Below, one piece after another: positions 48,011 to 61,300 of a stretch of DNA of 64,000 nt; within the stretch, counting starts at the first letter, position 1; each line of letters opens with the position of its first letter. A program made the position numbers and the translations under genes. The notes under the pieces are model-generated. The model searched no databases, was not told where the DNA came from, and saw only the letters and a program-made list of their open reading frames with translations. Origin of the DNA: Liolophura sinensis (Eukaryota; Mollusca; Polyplacophora; Chitonida; Chitonidae); assembly GCF_032854445.1 (NCBI RefSeq), contig NC_088301.1, positions 32,908,402-32,972,401 on the forward strand, in the 5' to 3' direction.

Positions 48011-50655
48011 TCGCCCAGAATTTCAAACTTTCACCATTAAAACTCATACCTGCGCAAAGCTTAGACAATTTCCATCATTTTCATACCAAGCATGCACTTG
48101 TACACTAAAAACGGCAGGCTGGCAGCAAAAAAAGACTTTACACCCTAAAATACACAGAACTACAATCGTCCCTACTGAAAAACGCAAGTTGTAATGGGGG
48201 TCTGTGTCCTATCACACCAGCCAACTTTTTTTAAAATCAATCATTTTTGCACCACATAATGCTTACTACCTCTAAACCTCACACATAAAGTTACAGCTTG
48301 ATACATGCAAAAACTTTTCAGTAGGAGGAATTTAACTTGGGGTACCCCTATCTTGGAAATGTGTCTGTTTGTCCGTCCTCAAGCACCAAGTTCAAAGCTC
48401 TGTAGTGCACATACCGTTGAAAATATCTTAACCAGGTCAAATGTTTTGGAAAGCTGGTATGTATATCTGCAAGAAAAATGAAAAAATTCCAATGACAAAG
48501 TATTTTACATTTTCCATTGACAAACATTTAGAAAATTATGGATTTTCAAGTAGATTTTCTTGTTTACAGCAGTGTTAAGAAAATACTTAAAAGCCAAAAG
48601 TGTCAAAATATATATCAAAAGACAGGTAATTTATCTGACAATTCACTTAGCAAATATAGGACATACCTTTTAGCAACTTTGTGCAAAATTTGACTTAAAG
48701 TAATACAGGTGGGTAGCAAAGCGGAGTTTCAAAATTCCAGAAAAGTACATTTTGATCACCATCAAAGTAAACATATGCATCCAAATTGATATAGAAATGC
48801 TCATAGGCAGAGTTTCCATGGATAGGGCTAAAGAAAAGACTAGTATCCCTTTTACATAGTGATTCACATGATAAAACCCTTTAAAAGATCACCCACTCCC
48901 CCCCCACACACACACTACCCCCCTTTCCCGTCTCCCCCATGGCTGCCATTGGTTGGCTGGCTTACCTCAACTCACAGTGCAAAAGAATCCCACCACCTGT
49001 GTTGTTGCCTCAGACTAAATTAGTACTTTCCACATAACAAACACCAAAGTGTGACACTGGCATCTACAAGAGATAAGTAGAGGGGAGAAATATGAATTTG
49101 CCACTTACAAAAATAAAGCCACACAGTACATGCACATTGGTCATTCAGACAGTCAGCAAGGCAACCCTCCCAAGACATGTTGAAGGGACCCAAGAAGAGG
49201 GGAAAAGCTATACTTTTTAACCTGTAACAACACAGAAATCCTCAAATAATCAGTGAGAAATTACATCCGTAATCAGGTTCCACACTGGGTGTTGCTGGGT
49301 GGGCATGAGGAATGGACATTCAAACTGTCCGTACATATATGAGAAACCTGTGACGTTTCCCCGGTTGGGGGGGTGGGGGGGCCGGAGGGGTATGTGTCAT
49401 GGTGTAGTACCGGACCAATGACGGGGATTCTAGGTCGGCCAAGGGAGTGGAAGACTGCATCCGAATGGTCAGGCCTTTGAGGAAGCTGAACGGCTAGCAG
49501 ACCCCACTCACCTAGGTAGATCCCAGTTCAATATATGCATAAACCAGGCAAAGTTCACTGACGCCATGTTTGGGAGACAAGATCTAAAGAGGGAAACCAA
49601 GACAAAAGCTCAATAGGTATTAAACTAGGATGTGAAAGACATATGTAGCTGTCTAATTTCTAACTTGTGTGTGAGGACATTGGAAACATAAAAAAAATCC
49701 CAGCTGCCCAGGGAGGTGGATGCCACACTGGGCCAGATACTAAAACAAAAACTCCTTTGAGATGTCGCAGGAACAGCGTACTATGTTCTGGTGGAAAAAC
49801 AGACACCTGGTGGGGCAGAGACTCATTTTCACAAGGGCAATATTCCAACAGATCACACTCACATGTATGCTAGAAACTTGAAATTGATCATTTTTGTTCC
49901 AACGCCACACATACTGTGTGAGTGCACATGTAACTTGTCAGAGGAATGAATATACACATGCAATGAAAACTACATGCCTACAGTGGTTTATTTTTAAGTT
50001 TAAAGAGGAAAATTTACCTTGTCCACTTCAAGTCTATGCCCAAAACAGCAGACAGTGTTCCAGCAGAGATGCCTGTTTTTCATGTTTTGTGACCTGCAGG
50101 ATGATTTGAAGCACATTTACCTAGTGTGTGGTGGCACACATGGGAGGAACCTGACTTGGTTTGTAAATTAAATGCACACTGGCCCTCTCTACTACTCTAG
50201 CCAAGTAAATTAATCTGCTGATGTGTTTTTATCCAGCTGTGTGAGGCTGGGCCCTTATATGTGATGCAAGGCCTTATTGACCATCCTTAATCACACCACC
50301 CTATCTATCAGCCACATACTCCAATTTCACGCGCAGCACTCAAATTTTGCATTATTTATCAAATGTCAGCCCCAAAAGAGACATTTTAAAAACCAGGAAC
50401 AATGAAACATTGTCTGTGTTTGTTCCAGTCTGTTTATACTCCTGTACTACCCTTGACCACAGAGCGCTTTAGCCCATTTTTAGACAAAATGGATATGTGG
50501 GGAAAATATAGAATTAAAAAGCTTTAAAACTGCTCAATCAAGTTCCATGTCAATGCAAACCACATCGCAGATGTACCCACCAAATATTATCAGGCTGTTG
50601 CCAAATCTGAGCACACAGTGACATATTACATGTTTTGGCACAAGTGGACAGATCA
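47870..50655. repeat. Array unit 10, 3' truncated
   Basis: Full left part, ending at the first 458-bp deletion junction (AGATCA|CACCAGCC). It carries the CACGCGCAGC and AGCCCATTTTT markers. Confidence 0.9.
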
Positions 50656-53097
50656 CACCAGCCAACTTTTTTTAAAATCAATCATTTTTGCACCACATAA
50701 TGCTTACTACCTCTAAACCTCACACATAAAGTTACAGCTTGATACATGCAAAAACTTTTCAGTAGGAGGAATTTAACTTGGGGTACCCCTATCTTGGAAA
50801 TGTGTCTGTTTGTCCGTCCTCAAGCACCAAGTTCAAAGCTCTGTAGTGCACATACCGTTGAAAATATCTTAACCAGGTCAAATGTTTTGAGAAAGCTGGT
50901 ATGTATATCTGCAAGAAAAATGAAAAAATTCCAATGACAAAGTATTTTACATTTTCCATTGACAAACATTTAGAAAATTATGGATTTTCAAGTAGATTTT
51001 CTTGTTTACAGCAGTGTTAAGAAAATACTTAAAAGCCAAAAGTGTCAAAATATATATCAAAAGACAGGTAATTTATCTGACAATTCACTTAGCAAATATA
51101 GGACATACCTTTTAGCAACTTTGTGCAAAATTTGACTTAAAGTAATACAGGTGGGTAGCAAAGCGGAGTTTCAAAATTCCAGAAAAGTACATTTTGATCA
51201 CCATCAAAGTAAACATATGCATCCAAATTGATATAGAAATGCTCATAGGCACAGTTTCCATGGATAGGGCTAAAGAAAAGACTAGTATCCCTTTTACATA
51301 GTGATTCACATGATAAAACCCTTTAAAAGATCACCCACTCCCCCCCCACACACACACTACCCCCCTTTCCCGTCTCCCCCATGGCTGCCATTGGTTGGCT
51401 GGCTTACCTCAACTCACAGTGCAAAAGAATCCCACCACCTGTGTTGTTGCCTCAGACTAAATTAGTACTTTCCACATAACAAACACCAAAGTGTGACACT
51501 GGCATCTACAAGAGATAAGTAGAGGGGAGAAATATGAATTTGCCACTTACAAAAATAAAGCCACACAGTACATGCACATTGGTCATTCAGACAGTCAGCA
51601 AGGCAACCCTCCCAAGACATGTTGAAGGGACCCAAGAAGAGGGGAAAAGCTATACTTTTTAACCTGTAACAACACAGAAATCCTCAAATAATCAGTGAGA
51701 AATTACATCCGTAATCAGGTTCCACACTGGGTGTTGCTGGGTGGGCATGAGGAATGGACATTCAAACTGTCCGTACATATATGAGAAACCTGTGACGTTT
51801 CCCCGGTTGGGGGGGTGGGGGGGCCGGAGGGGTATGTGTCATGGTGTAGTACCGGACCAATGACGGGGATTCTAGGTCGGCCAAGGGAGTGGAAGACTGC
51901 ATCCGAATGGTCAGGCCTTTGAGGAAGCTGAACGGCTAGCAGACCCCACTCACCTAGGTAGATCCCAGTTCAATATATGCATAAACCAGGCAAAGTTCAC
52001 TGACGCCATGTTTGGGAGACAAGATCTAAAGAGGGAAACCAAGACAAAAGCTCAATAGGTATTAAACTAGGATGTGAAAGATATATGTAGCTGTCTAATT
52101 TCTAACTTGTGTGTGAGGACATTGGAAACATAAAAAAAATCCCAGCTGCCCAGGGAGGTGGATGCCACACTGGGCCAGATACTAAAACAAAAACTCCTTT
52201 GAGATGTCGCAGGAACAGCGTACTATGTTCTGGTGGAAAAACAGACACCTGGTGGGGCAGAGACTCATTTTCACAAGGGCAATATTCCAACAGATCACAC
52301 TCACATGTATGCTAGAAACTTGAAATTGATCATTTTTGTTCCAATGCCACACATACTGTGTGAGTGCACATGTAACTTGTCAGAGGAATGAATATACACA
52401 TGCAATGAAAACTACATGCCTACAGTGGTTCATTTTTAAGTTTAAAGAGGAAAATTTACCTTGTCCACTTCAAGTCTATGCCCAAAACAGCAGACAGTGT
52501 TCCAGCAGAGATGCCTGTTTTTCATGTTTTGTGACCTGCAGGATGATTTGAAGCACATTTACCTAGTGTGTGGTGGCACACATGGGAGGAACCTGACTTG
52601 GTTTGTAAATTAAATGCACACTGGCCCTCTCTACTACTCTAGCCAAGTAAATTAATCTGCTGATGTGTTTTTATCCAGCTGTGTGAGGCTGGGCCCTTAT
52701 ATGTGATGCAAGGCCTTATTGACCATCCTTAATCACACCACCCTATCTATCAGCCACATACTCCAATTTCACGCGCAGCACTCAAATTTTGCATTATTTA
52801 TCAAATGTCAGCCCCAAAAGAGACATTTTAAAAACCAGGAACAATGAAACATTGTCTGTGTTTGTTCCAGTCTGTTTATACTCCTGTACTACCCTTGACC
52901 ACAGAGCGCTTTAGCCCATTTTTAGACAAAATGGATATGTGGGGAAAATATAGAATTAAAAAGCTTTAAAACTGCTCAATCAAGTTCCATGTCAATGCAA
53001 ACCACATCGCAGATGTACCCACCAAATATTATCAGGCTGTTGCCAAATCTGAGCACACAGTGACATATTACATGTTTTGGCACAAGTGGACAGATCA
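50656..53097. repeat. Array unit 11, short (2,442 bp)
   Basis: Lacks the GC-rich promoter-like block. Ends at the second identical deletion junction. Carries the same two markers as unit 10. Confidence 0.9.
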
Positions 53098-55655
53098 CAC
53101 CAGCCAACTTTTTTTAAAATCAATCATTTTTGCACCACATAATGCTTACTACCTCTAAACCTCACACATAAAGTTACAGCTTGATACATGCAAAAACTTT
53201 TCAGTAGGAGGAATTTAACTTGGGGTACCCCTATCTTGGAAATGTGTCTGTTTGTCCGTCCTCAAGCACCAAGTTCAAAGCTCTGTAGTGCACATACCGT
53301 TGAAAATATCTTAACCAGGTCAAATGTTTTGGAAAGCTGGTATGTATATCTGCAAGAAAAATGAAAAAATTCCAATGACAAAGTATTTTACATTTTCCAT
53401 TGACAAACATTTAGAAAATTATGGATTTTCAAGTAGATTTTCTTGTTTACAGCAGTGTTAAGAAAATACTTAAAAGCCAAAAGTGTCAAAATATACATCA
53501 AAAGACAGGTAATTTATCTGACAAATCACTTAGCAAATATAGGACATACCTTTTAGCAACTTTGTGCAAAATTTGACTTAAAGGGATACAGGTGGGTAGC
53601 AAAGCGGAGTTTCAAAATTCCAGAAAAGTACATTTTGATCACCATCAAAGTAAACGTATGCATCCAAATTGATATAGAAATGCTCATAGGCAGAGTTTCC
53701 ATGGATAGGGCTAAAGAAAAGACTAGTATCCCTTTTACATAGTGATTCACATGATAAAACCCTTTAAAAGATCACCCACTCCCCCCCCCTTACACACACA
53801 CACTACCCCCCTTTCCCGTCTCCCCCATGGCTGCCATTGGTTGGCTGGCTTACCTCAACTCACAGTGCAAAAGAATCCCACCACCTGTGTTGTTGCCTCA
53901 GACTAAATTAGTACTTTCCACATAACAAATACCAAAGTGTGACACTGGCATCTACAAGAGATAAGTAGAGGGGAGAAATATGAATTTGCCACTTACAAAA
54001 ATAAAGCCACACAGTACATGCACATTGGTCATTCAGACAGTCAGCAAGGCAACCCTCCCAAGACATGTTGAAGGGACCCAAGAAGAGGGGAAAAGCTATA
54101 CTTTTTAACCTGTAACAACACAGAAATCCTCAAATAATCAGTGAGAAATTACATCCGTAATCAGGTTCCACACTGGGTGTTGCTGGGTGGGCATGAGGAA
54201 TGGACATTCAAACTGTCCGTACATATATGAGAAACCTGTGACGTTTCCCCGGTTGGGGGGGTGGGGGGGCCGGAGGGGTATGTGTCATGGTGTAGTACCG
54301 GACCAATGACGGGGATTCTAGGTCGGCCAAAGGAGTCGAATACTGCATCCGAATGGTCAGGCCTTTGAGGAAGCTGAACGGCTAGCAGACCCCACTCACC
54401 TAGGTAGATCCCAGTTCAATGTATGCATAAACCAGGCAAAGTTCACTGACGCCATGTTTGGGAGACAAGATCTAAAGAGGGAAACCAAGACAAAAGCTCA
54501 ATAGGTATTAAACTAGGATGTGAAAGACATATGTAGCTGTCTAATTTCTAACTTGTGTGTGAGGACATTGGAAACATAAAAAAAATCCCAGTTGCCCAGG
54601 GAGGTGGATGCCACACTGGGCCACATACTAAAACAAAAACTCCTTGAGATGTCGCAGGAACAGCGTACTATGTTCTGGTGGAAAAACAGACACCTGGTGG
54701 GGAAGAGACTCATTTTCACAAGGGCAATATTCCAACAGATCACACTCACATGTATGCTAGAAACTTGAAATTGATCATTTTTGTTCCAACGCCACACATA
54801 CTGTGTGAGTGCACATGTAACTTGTCAGAGGAATGAATATACACATGCAATGAAAACTACATGCCTACAGTGGTTTATTTTTAAGTTTAAAGAGGAAAAT
54901 TTACCTTGTCCACTTCAAGTCTATGCCCAAAACAGCAGACAGTGTTCCAGCAGAGATGCCTGTTTTTCATGTTTTGTGACCTGCAGGATGATTTGAAGCA
55001 CATTTACCTAGTGTGTGGTGGCACACATGGGAGGAACCTGACTTGGTTTGTAAATTAAATGCACACTGGCCCTCTCTACTACTCTAGCCAAGTAAATTAA
55101 TCTGCTGATGTGTTTTTATCCACCTGTGTGAGGCTGGGCCCTTATATGTGATGCAAGGCCTTATTGACCATCCTTAATCACACCACCCTATCTATCAGCC
55201 ACATACTCCAATTTCACTCGCAGCACTCAAATTTTGCATTATTTATCAAATGTCAGCCCCAAAAGAGACATTTTAAAAACCAGGAACAATGAAACATTGT
55301 CTGTGTTTGTTCCAGTCTGTTTATACTCCTGTACTACCCTTGACCACAGAGCGCTTTAGCCCATTTTTAGACAAAATGGATATGTGGGGAAAATATAGAA
55401 TTAAAAAGCTTTAAAACTGCTCAATCAAGTTCCATGTCAATGCAAACCACATCGCAGATGTACCCACCAAATATTATCAGGCTGTTGCCAAATCTGAGCA
55501 CACAGTGACATATTACATGTTTTGGCACAAGTGGACAGATCAGGCCACAGACCCCCATTAGTTTTCCATAAGCGACAATGTTAACGTTTAGCGCTGTAGC
55601 TCAGTCCCAAACATTCCGAGGCCAATAAGCTTTGGTGCATACCTGGCCCAGCCTG
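53098..55655. repeat. Array unit 12, 5' truncated
   Basis: 2,558 bp. Private variants shared only with unit 14: AAGGGATACAGG, a CCCTTACACACA tract, AACAAATACC, GGAGTCGAATACTG and CAATGTATGCAT. Confidence 0.9.
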
Positions 55656-58446
55656 AGAGAAAGAAGCTGTAAAAATCTTGACATAGGTTGACTGGAAAAA
55701 TCTGGACCTTTACATGCCGGCAGCTGGGAGGGGTGCCTAGCAACGCCAAGGGGACGTCACTCGCAGCCTCGTCACCACCTGTCTCCTTGTGTCCTCTCGC
55801 CCAGAATTTCAAACTTTCACCATTAAAACTCATACCTGCCCAAAGCTTAGACAATTTCCATCATTTTCATACCAAGCATGCACTTGTACACTAAAAACGG
55901 CAGGCTGGCAGCAAAAAAAGACTTTACACCCTAAAATACACAGAACTACAATCGTCCCTACTGAAAAACGCAAGTTGTAATGGGGGTCTGTGTCCTATCA
56001 CACCAGCCAACTTTTTTTAAAATCAATCATTTTTGCACCACATAATGCTTACTACCTCTAAACCTCACACATAAAGTTACAGCTTGATACATGCAAAAAC
56101 TTTTCAGTAGGAGGAATTTAACTTGGGGTACCCCTATCTTGGAAATGTGTCTGTTTGTCCGTCCTCAAGCACCAAGTTCAAAGCTCTGTAGTGCACATAC
56201 CGTTGAAAATATCTTAACCAGGTCAAATGTTTTGGAAAGCTGGTATGTATATCTGCAAGAAAAATGAAAAAATTCCAATGACAAAGTATTTTACATTTTC
56301 CATTGACAAACATTTAGAAAATTATGGATTTTCAAGTAGATTTTCTTGTTTACAGCAGTGTTAAGAAAATACTTAAAAGCCAAAAGTGTCAAAATACATA
56401 TCAAAAGACAGGTAATTTATCTGACAATTCACTTAGCAAATATAGGACATACCTTTTAGCAACTTTGTGCAAAATTTGACTTAAAGTGATACAGGTGGGT
56501 AGCAAAGCGGAGTTTCAAAATTCCAGAAAAGTACATTTTGATCACCATCAAAGTAAACGTATGCATCCAAATTGATATAGAAATGCTCATAGGCAGAGTT
56601 TCCATGGATAGGGCTAAAGAAAAGACTAGTATCCCTTTTACATAGTGATTCACATGATAAAACCCTTTAAAAGATCACCCACTCCCCCCCCCCCACACAC
56701 ACACACTACCCCCCTTTCCCGTCTCCCCCATGGCTGCCATTGGTTGGCTGGCTTACCTCAACTCACAGTGCAAAAGAATCCCACCACCTGTGTTGTTGCC
56801 TCAGACTAAATTAGTACTTTCCACATAACAAACACCAAAGTGTGACACTGGCATCTACAAGAGATAAGTAGAGGGGAGAAATATGAATTTGCCACTTACA
56901 AAAATAAAGCCACACAGTACATGCACATTGGTCATTCAGACAGTCAGCAAGGCAACCCTCCCAAGACATGTTGAAGGGACCCAAGAAGAGGGGAAAAGCT
57001 ATACTTTTTAACCTGTAACAACACAGAAATCCTCAAATAATCAGTGAGAAATTACATCCGTAATCAGGTTCCACACTGGGTGTTGCTGGGTGGGCATGAG
57101 GAATGGACATTCAAACTGTCCGTACATATATGAGAAACCTGTGACGTTTCCCCGGTTGGGGGGGTGGGGGGGCCGGAGGGGTATGTGTCATGGTGTAGTA
57201 CCGGACCAATGACGGGGATTCTAGGTCGGCCAAGGGAGTGGAAGACTGCATCCGAATGGTCAGGCCTTTGAGGAAGCTGAACGGCTAGCAGACCCCACTC
57301 ACCTAGGTAGATCCCAGTTCAATATATGGATAAACCAGGCAAAGTTCACTGACGCCATGTTTGGGAGACAAGATCTAAAGAGGGAAACCAAGACAAAAGC
57401 TCAATAGGTATTAAACTAGGATGTGAAAGACATATGTAGCTGTCTAATTTCTAACTTGTGTGTGAGGACATTGGAAACATAAAAAAAATCCCAGTTGCCC
57501 AGGGAGGTGGATGCCACACTGGGCCACATACTAAAACAAAAACTCCTTTGAGATGTCGCAGGAACAGCGTACTATGTTCTGGTGGAAAAACAGACACCTG
57601 GTGGGGCAGAGACTCATTTTCACAAGGGCAATATTCCAACAGATCACACTCACATGTATGCTAGAAACTTGAAATTGATCATTTTTGTTCCAACGCCACA
57701 CATACTGTGTGAGTGCACATGTAACTTGTCAGAGGAATGAATATACACATGCAATGAAAACTACATGCCTACAGTGGTTTATTTTTAAGTTTAAAGAGGA
57801 AAATTTACCTTGTCCACTTCAAGTCTATGCCCAAAACAGCAGACAGTGTTCCAGCAGAGATGCCTGTTTTTCATGTTTTGTGACCTGCAGGATGATTTGA
57901 AGCACATTTACCTAGTGTGTGGTGGCACACATGGGAGGAACCTGACTTGGTTTGTAAATTAAATGCACACTGGCCCTCTCTACTACTCTAGCCAAGTAAA
58001 TTAATCTGCTGATGTGTTTTTATCCAGCTGTGTGAGGCTGGGCCCTTATATGTGATGCAAGGCCTTATTGACCATCCTTAATCACACCACCCTATCTATC
58101 AGCCACATACTCCAATTTCACGCGCAGCACTCAAATTTTGCATTATTTATCAAATGTCAGCCCCAAAAGAGACATTTTAAAAACCAGGAACAATGAAACA
58201 TTGTCTGTGTTTGTTCCAGTCTGTTTATACTCCTGTACTACCCTTGACCACAGAGCGCTTTAGCCCATTTTTAGACAAAATGGATATGTGGGGAAAATAT
58301 AGAATTAAAAAGCTTTAAAACTGCTCAATCAAGTTCCATGTCAATGCAAACCACATCGCAGATGTACCCACCAAATATTATCAGGCTGTTGCCAAATCTG
58401 AGCACACAGTGACATATTACATGTTTTGGCACAAGTGGACAGATCA
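55656..58446. repeat. Array unit 13, 3' truncated
   Basis: 2,791 bp. Full left part with the promoter-like block, ending at the third copy of the same deletion junction. Confidence 0.9.
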
Positions 58447-61004
58447 CACCAGCCAACTTTTTTTAAAATCAATCATTTTTGCACCACATAATGCTTACTA
58501 CCTCTAAACCTCACACATAAAGTTACAGCTTGATACATGCAAAAACTTTTCAGTAGGAGGAATTTAACTTGGGGTACCCCTATCTTGGAAATGTGTCTGT
58601 TTGTCCGTCCTCAAGCACCAAGTTCAAAGCTCTGTAGTGCACATACCGTTGAAAATATCTTAACCAGGTCAAATGTTTTGGAAAGCTGGTATGTATATCT
58701 GCAAGAAAAATGAAAAAATTCCAATGACAAAGTATTTTACATTTTCCATTGACAAACATTTAGAAAATTATGGATTTTCAAGTAGATTTTCTTGTTTACA
58801 GCAGTGTTAAGAAAATACTTAAAAGCCAAAAGTGTCAAAATATACATCAAAAGACAGGTAATTTATCTGACAATTCACTTAGCAAATATAGGACATACCT
58901 TTTAGCAACTTTGTGCAAAATTTGACTTAAAGGGATACAGGTGGGTAGCAAAGCGGAGTTTCAAAATTCCAGAAAAGTACATTTTGATCACCATCAAAGT
59001 AAACGTATGCATCCAAATTGATATAGAAATGCTCATAGGCAGAGTTTCCATGGATAGGGCTAAAGAAAAGACTAGTATCCCTTTTACATAGTGATTCACA
59101 TGATAAAACCCTTTAAAAGATCACCCACTCCCCCCCCCTTACACACACACACTACCCCCCTTTCCCGTCTCCCCCATGGCTGCCATTGGTTGGCTGGCTT
59201 ACCTCAACTCACAGTGCAAAAGAATCCCACCACCTGTGTTGTTGCCTCAGACTAAATTAGTACTTTCCACATAACAAATACCAAAGTGTGACACTGGCAT
59301 CTACAAGAGATAAGTAGAGGGGAGAAATATGAATTTGCCACTTACAAAAATAAAGCCACACAGTACATGCACATTGGTCATTCAGACAGTCAGCAAGGCA
59401 ACCCTCCCAAGACATGTTGAAGGGACCCAAGAAGAGGGGAAAAGCTATACTTTTTAACCTGTAACAACACAGAAATCCTCAAATAATCAGTGAGAAATTA
59501 CATCCGTAATCAGGTTCCACACTGGGTGTTGCTGGGTGGGCATGAGGAATGGACATTCAAACTGTCCGTACATATATGAGAAACCTGTGACGTTTCCCCG
59601 GTTGGGGGGGTGGGGGGGCCGGAGGGGTATGTGTCATGGTGTAGTACCGGACCAATGACGGGGATTCTAGGTCGGCCAAAGGAGTCGAATACTGCATCCG
59701 AATGGTCAGGCCTTTGAGGAAGCTGAACGGCTAGCAGACCCCACTCACCTAGGTAGATCCCAGTTCAATGTATGCATAAACCAGGCAAAGTTCACTGACG
59801 CCATGTTTGGGAGACAAGATCTAAAGAGGGAAACCAAGACAAAAGCTCAATAGGTATTAAACTAGGATGTGAAAGACATATGTAGCTGTCTAATTTCTAA
59901 CTTGTGTGTGAGGACATTGGAAACATAAAAAAAATCCCAGTTGCCCAGGGAGGTGGATGCCACACTGGGCCACATACTAAAACAAAAACTCCTTGAGATG
60001 TCGCAGGAACAGCGTACTATGTTCTGGTGGAAAAACAGACACCTGGTGGGGCAGAGACTCATTTTCACAAGGGCAATATTCCAACAGATCACACTCACAT
60101 GTATGCTAGAAACTTGAAATTGATCATTTTTGTTCCAACGCCACACATACTGTGTGAGTGCACATGTAACTTGTCAGAGGAATGAATATACACATGCAAT
60201 GAAAACTACATGCCTACAGTGGTTTATTTTTAAGTTTAAAGAGGAAAATTTACCTTGTCCACTTCAAGTCTATGCCCAAAACAGCAGACAGTGTTCCAGC
60301 AGAGATGCCTGTTTTTCATGTTTTGTGACCTGCAGGATGATTTGAAGCACATTTACCTAGTGTGTGGTGGCACACATGGGAGGAACCTGACTTGGTTTGT
60401 AAATTAAATGCACACTGGCCCTCTCTACTACTCTAGCCAAGTAAATTAATCTGCTGATGTGTTTTTATCCAGCTGTGTGAGGCTGGGCCCTTATATGTGA
60501 TGCAAGGCCTTATTGACCATCCTTAATCACACCACCCTATCTATCAGCCACATACTCCAATTTCACTCGCAGCACTCAAATTTTGCATTATTTATCAAAT
60601 GTCAGCCCCAAAAGAGACATTTTAAAAACCAGGAACAATGAAACATTGTCTGTGTTTGTTCCAGTCTGTTTATACTCCTGTACTACCCTTGACCACAGAG
60701 CGCTTTAGCCCATTTTTAGACAAAATGGATATGTGGGGAAAATATAGAATTAAAAAGCTTTAAAACTGCTCAATCAAGTTCCATGTCAATGCAAACCACA
60801 TCGCAGATGTACCCACCAAATATTATCAGGCTGTTGCCAAATCTGAGCACACAGTGACATATTACATGTTTTGGCACAAGTGGACAGATCAGGCCACAGA
60901 CCCCCATTAGTTTTCCATAAGCGACAATGTTAACGTTTAGCGCTGTAGCTCAGTCCCAAACATTCCGAGGCCAATAAGCTTTGGTGCATACCTGGCCCAG
61001 CCTG
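58447..61004. repeat. Array unit 14, 5' truncated
   Basis: 2,558 bp, the same length as unit 12 and sharing its private variants. Units 12+13 and 14+(15) therefore form a 5,349-bp higher-order repeat. Confidence 0.9.
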
Positions 61005-61100
61005 AGAGAAAGAAGCTGTAAAAATCTTGACATAGGTTGACTGGAAAAATCTGGACCTTTACATGCCGGCAGCTGGGAGGGGTGCCTAGCAACGCCAAGG
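61005..61100. repeat. Array unit 15, cut by assembly gap
   Basis: Only the first 96 bases are present. The sequence stops inside the GC-rich block, at GCCAAGG. Confidence 0.9.
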
Positions 61101-61300
61101 NNNNNNNNNNNNNNNNNNNNNNNNNNNNNNNNNNNNNNNNNNNNNNNNNNNNNNNNNNNNNNNNNNNNNNNNNNNNNNNNNNNNNNNNNNNNNNNNNNNN
61201 NNNNNNNNNNNNNNNNNNNNNNNNNNNNNNNNNNNNNNNNNNNNNNNNNNNNNNNNNNNNNNNNNNNNNNNNNNNNNNNNNNNNNNNNNNNNNNNNNNNN
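61101..61300. other. Assembly gap (200 N)
   Basis: Exactly 200 N, which looks like a placeholder length. It lies between the start of array unit 15 and single-copy DNA, so the true copy number of the array is unknown. Confidence 0.99.

Larger units (their letters stand above)
21760..61100. repeat. Tandem array (macrosatellite) of a 2.9-kb unit
   Basis: Fourteen head-to-tail units plus the first 96 bases of a fifteenth, cut by the assembly gap. Full units are 2,898-2,908 bp. Units differ by only a few substitutions and small indels per kilobase, except units 6-8, which carry many one-base indels. Three junctions (50655/50656, 53097/53098, 58446/58447) carry the same 458-bp deletion. Homopolymer and CA tracts vary between units (C-run plus CACACA near unit position 950, and a G7TG7 tract near position 1500 in most units). 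Short reading frames recur in every unit, many with non-ATG starts, and are explained by repeat identity. Confidence 0.97.

Noticed and set aside
47802-48068. 88-codon minus-strand frame recurring in most array units
   Set aside because: It starts at a TTG, crosses the candidate exon f donor and lies in the promoter-like block. Differences between units include many replacements (C/W, E/Q, A/T, G/S), so I see no sign of constraint.
54781-54996. 71-codon plus-strand frame repeated in almost every array unit
   Set aside because: It opens with TTG rather than ATG in a eukaryotic genome. Its persistence reflects near-identical units; no domain is recognised.
21760-61100. CRISPR array or bacterial repeat system
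   Set aside because: The unit is 2.9 kb, there are no short repeats with unique spacers, and the context is plainly animal.
21760-61100. Ribosomal RNA, histone or snRNA gene cluster
   Set aside because: No conserved rRNA, histone or snRNA sequence is recognisable in the unit on either strand.
21760-61100. Whole array as a collapsed or falsely duplicated single locus
   Set aside because: Units carry distinct, block-structured variants and a shared deletion. That fits a real array, although units 6-8 are poorly polished.
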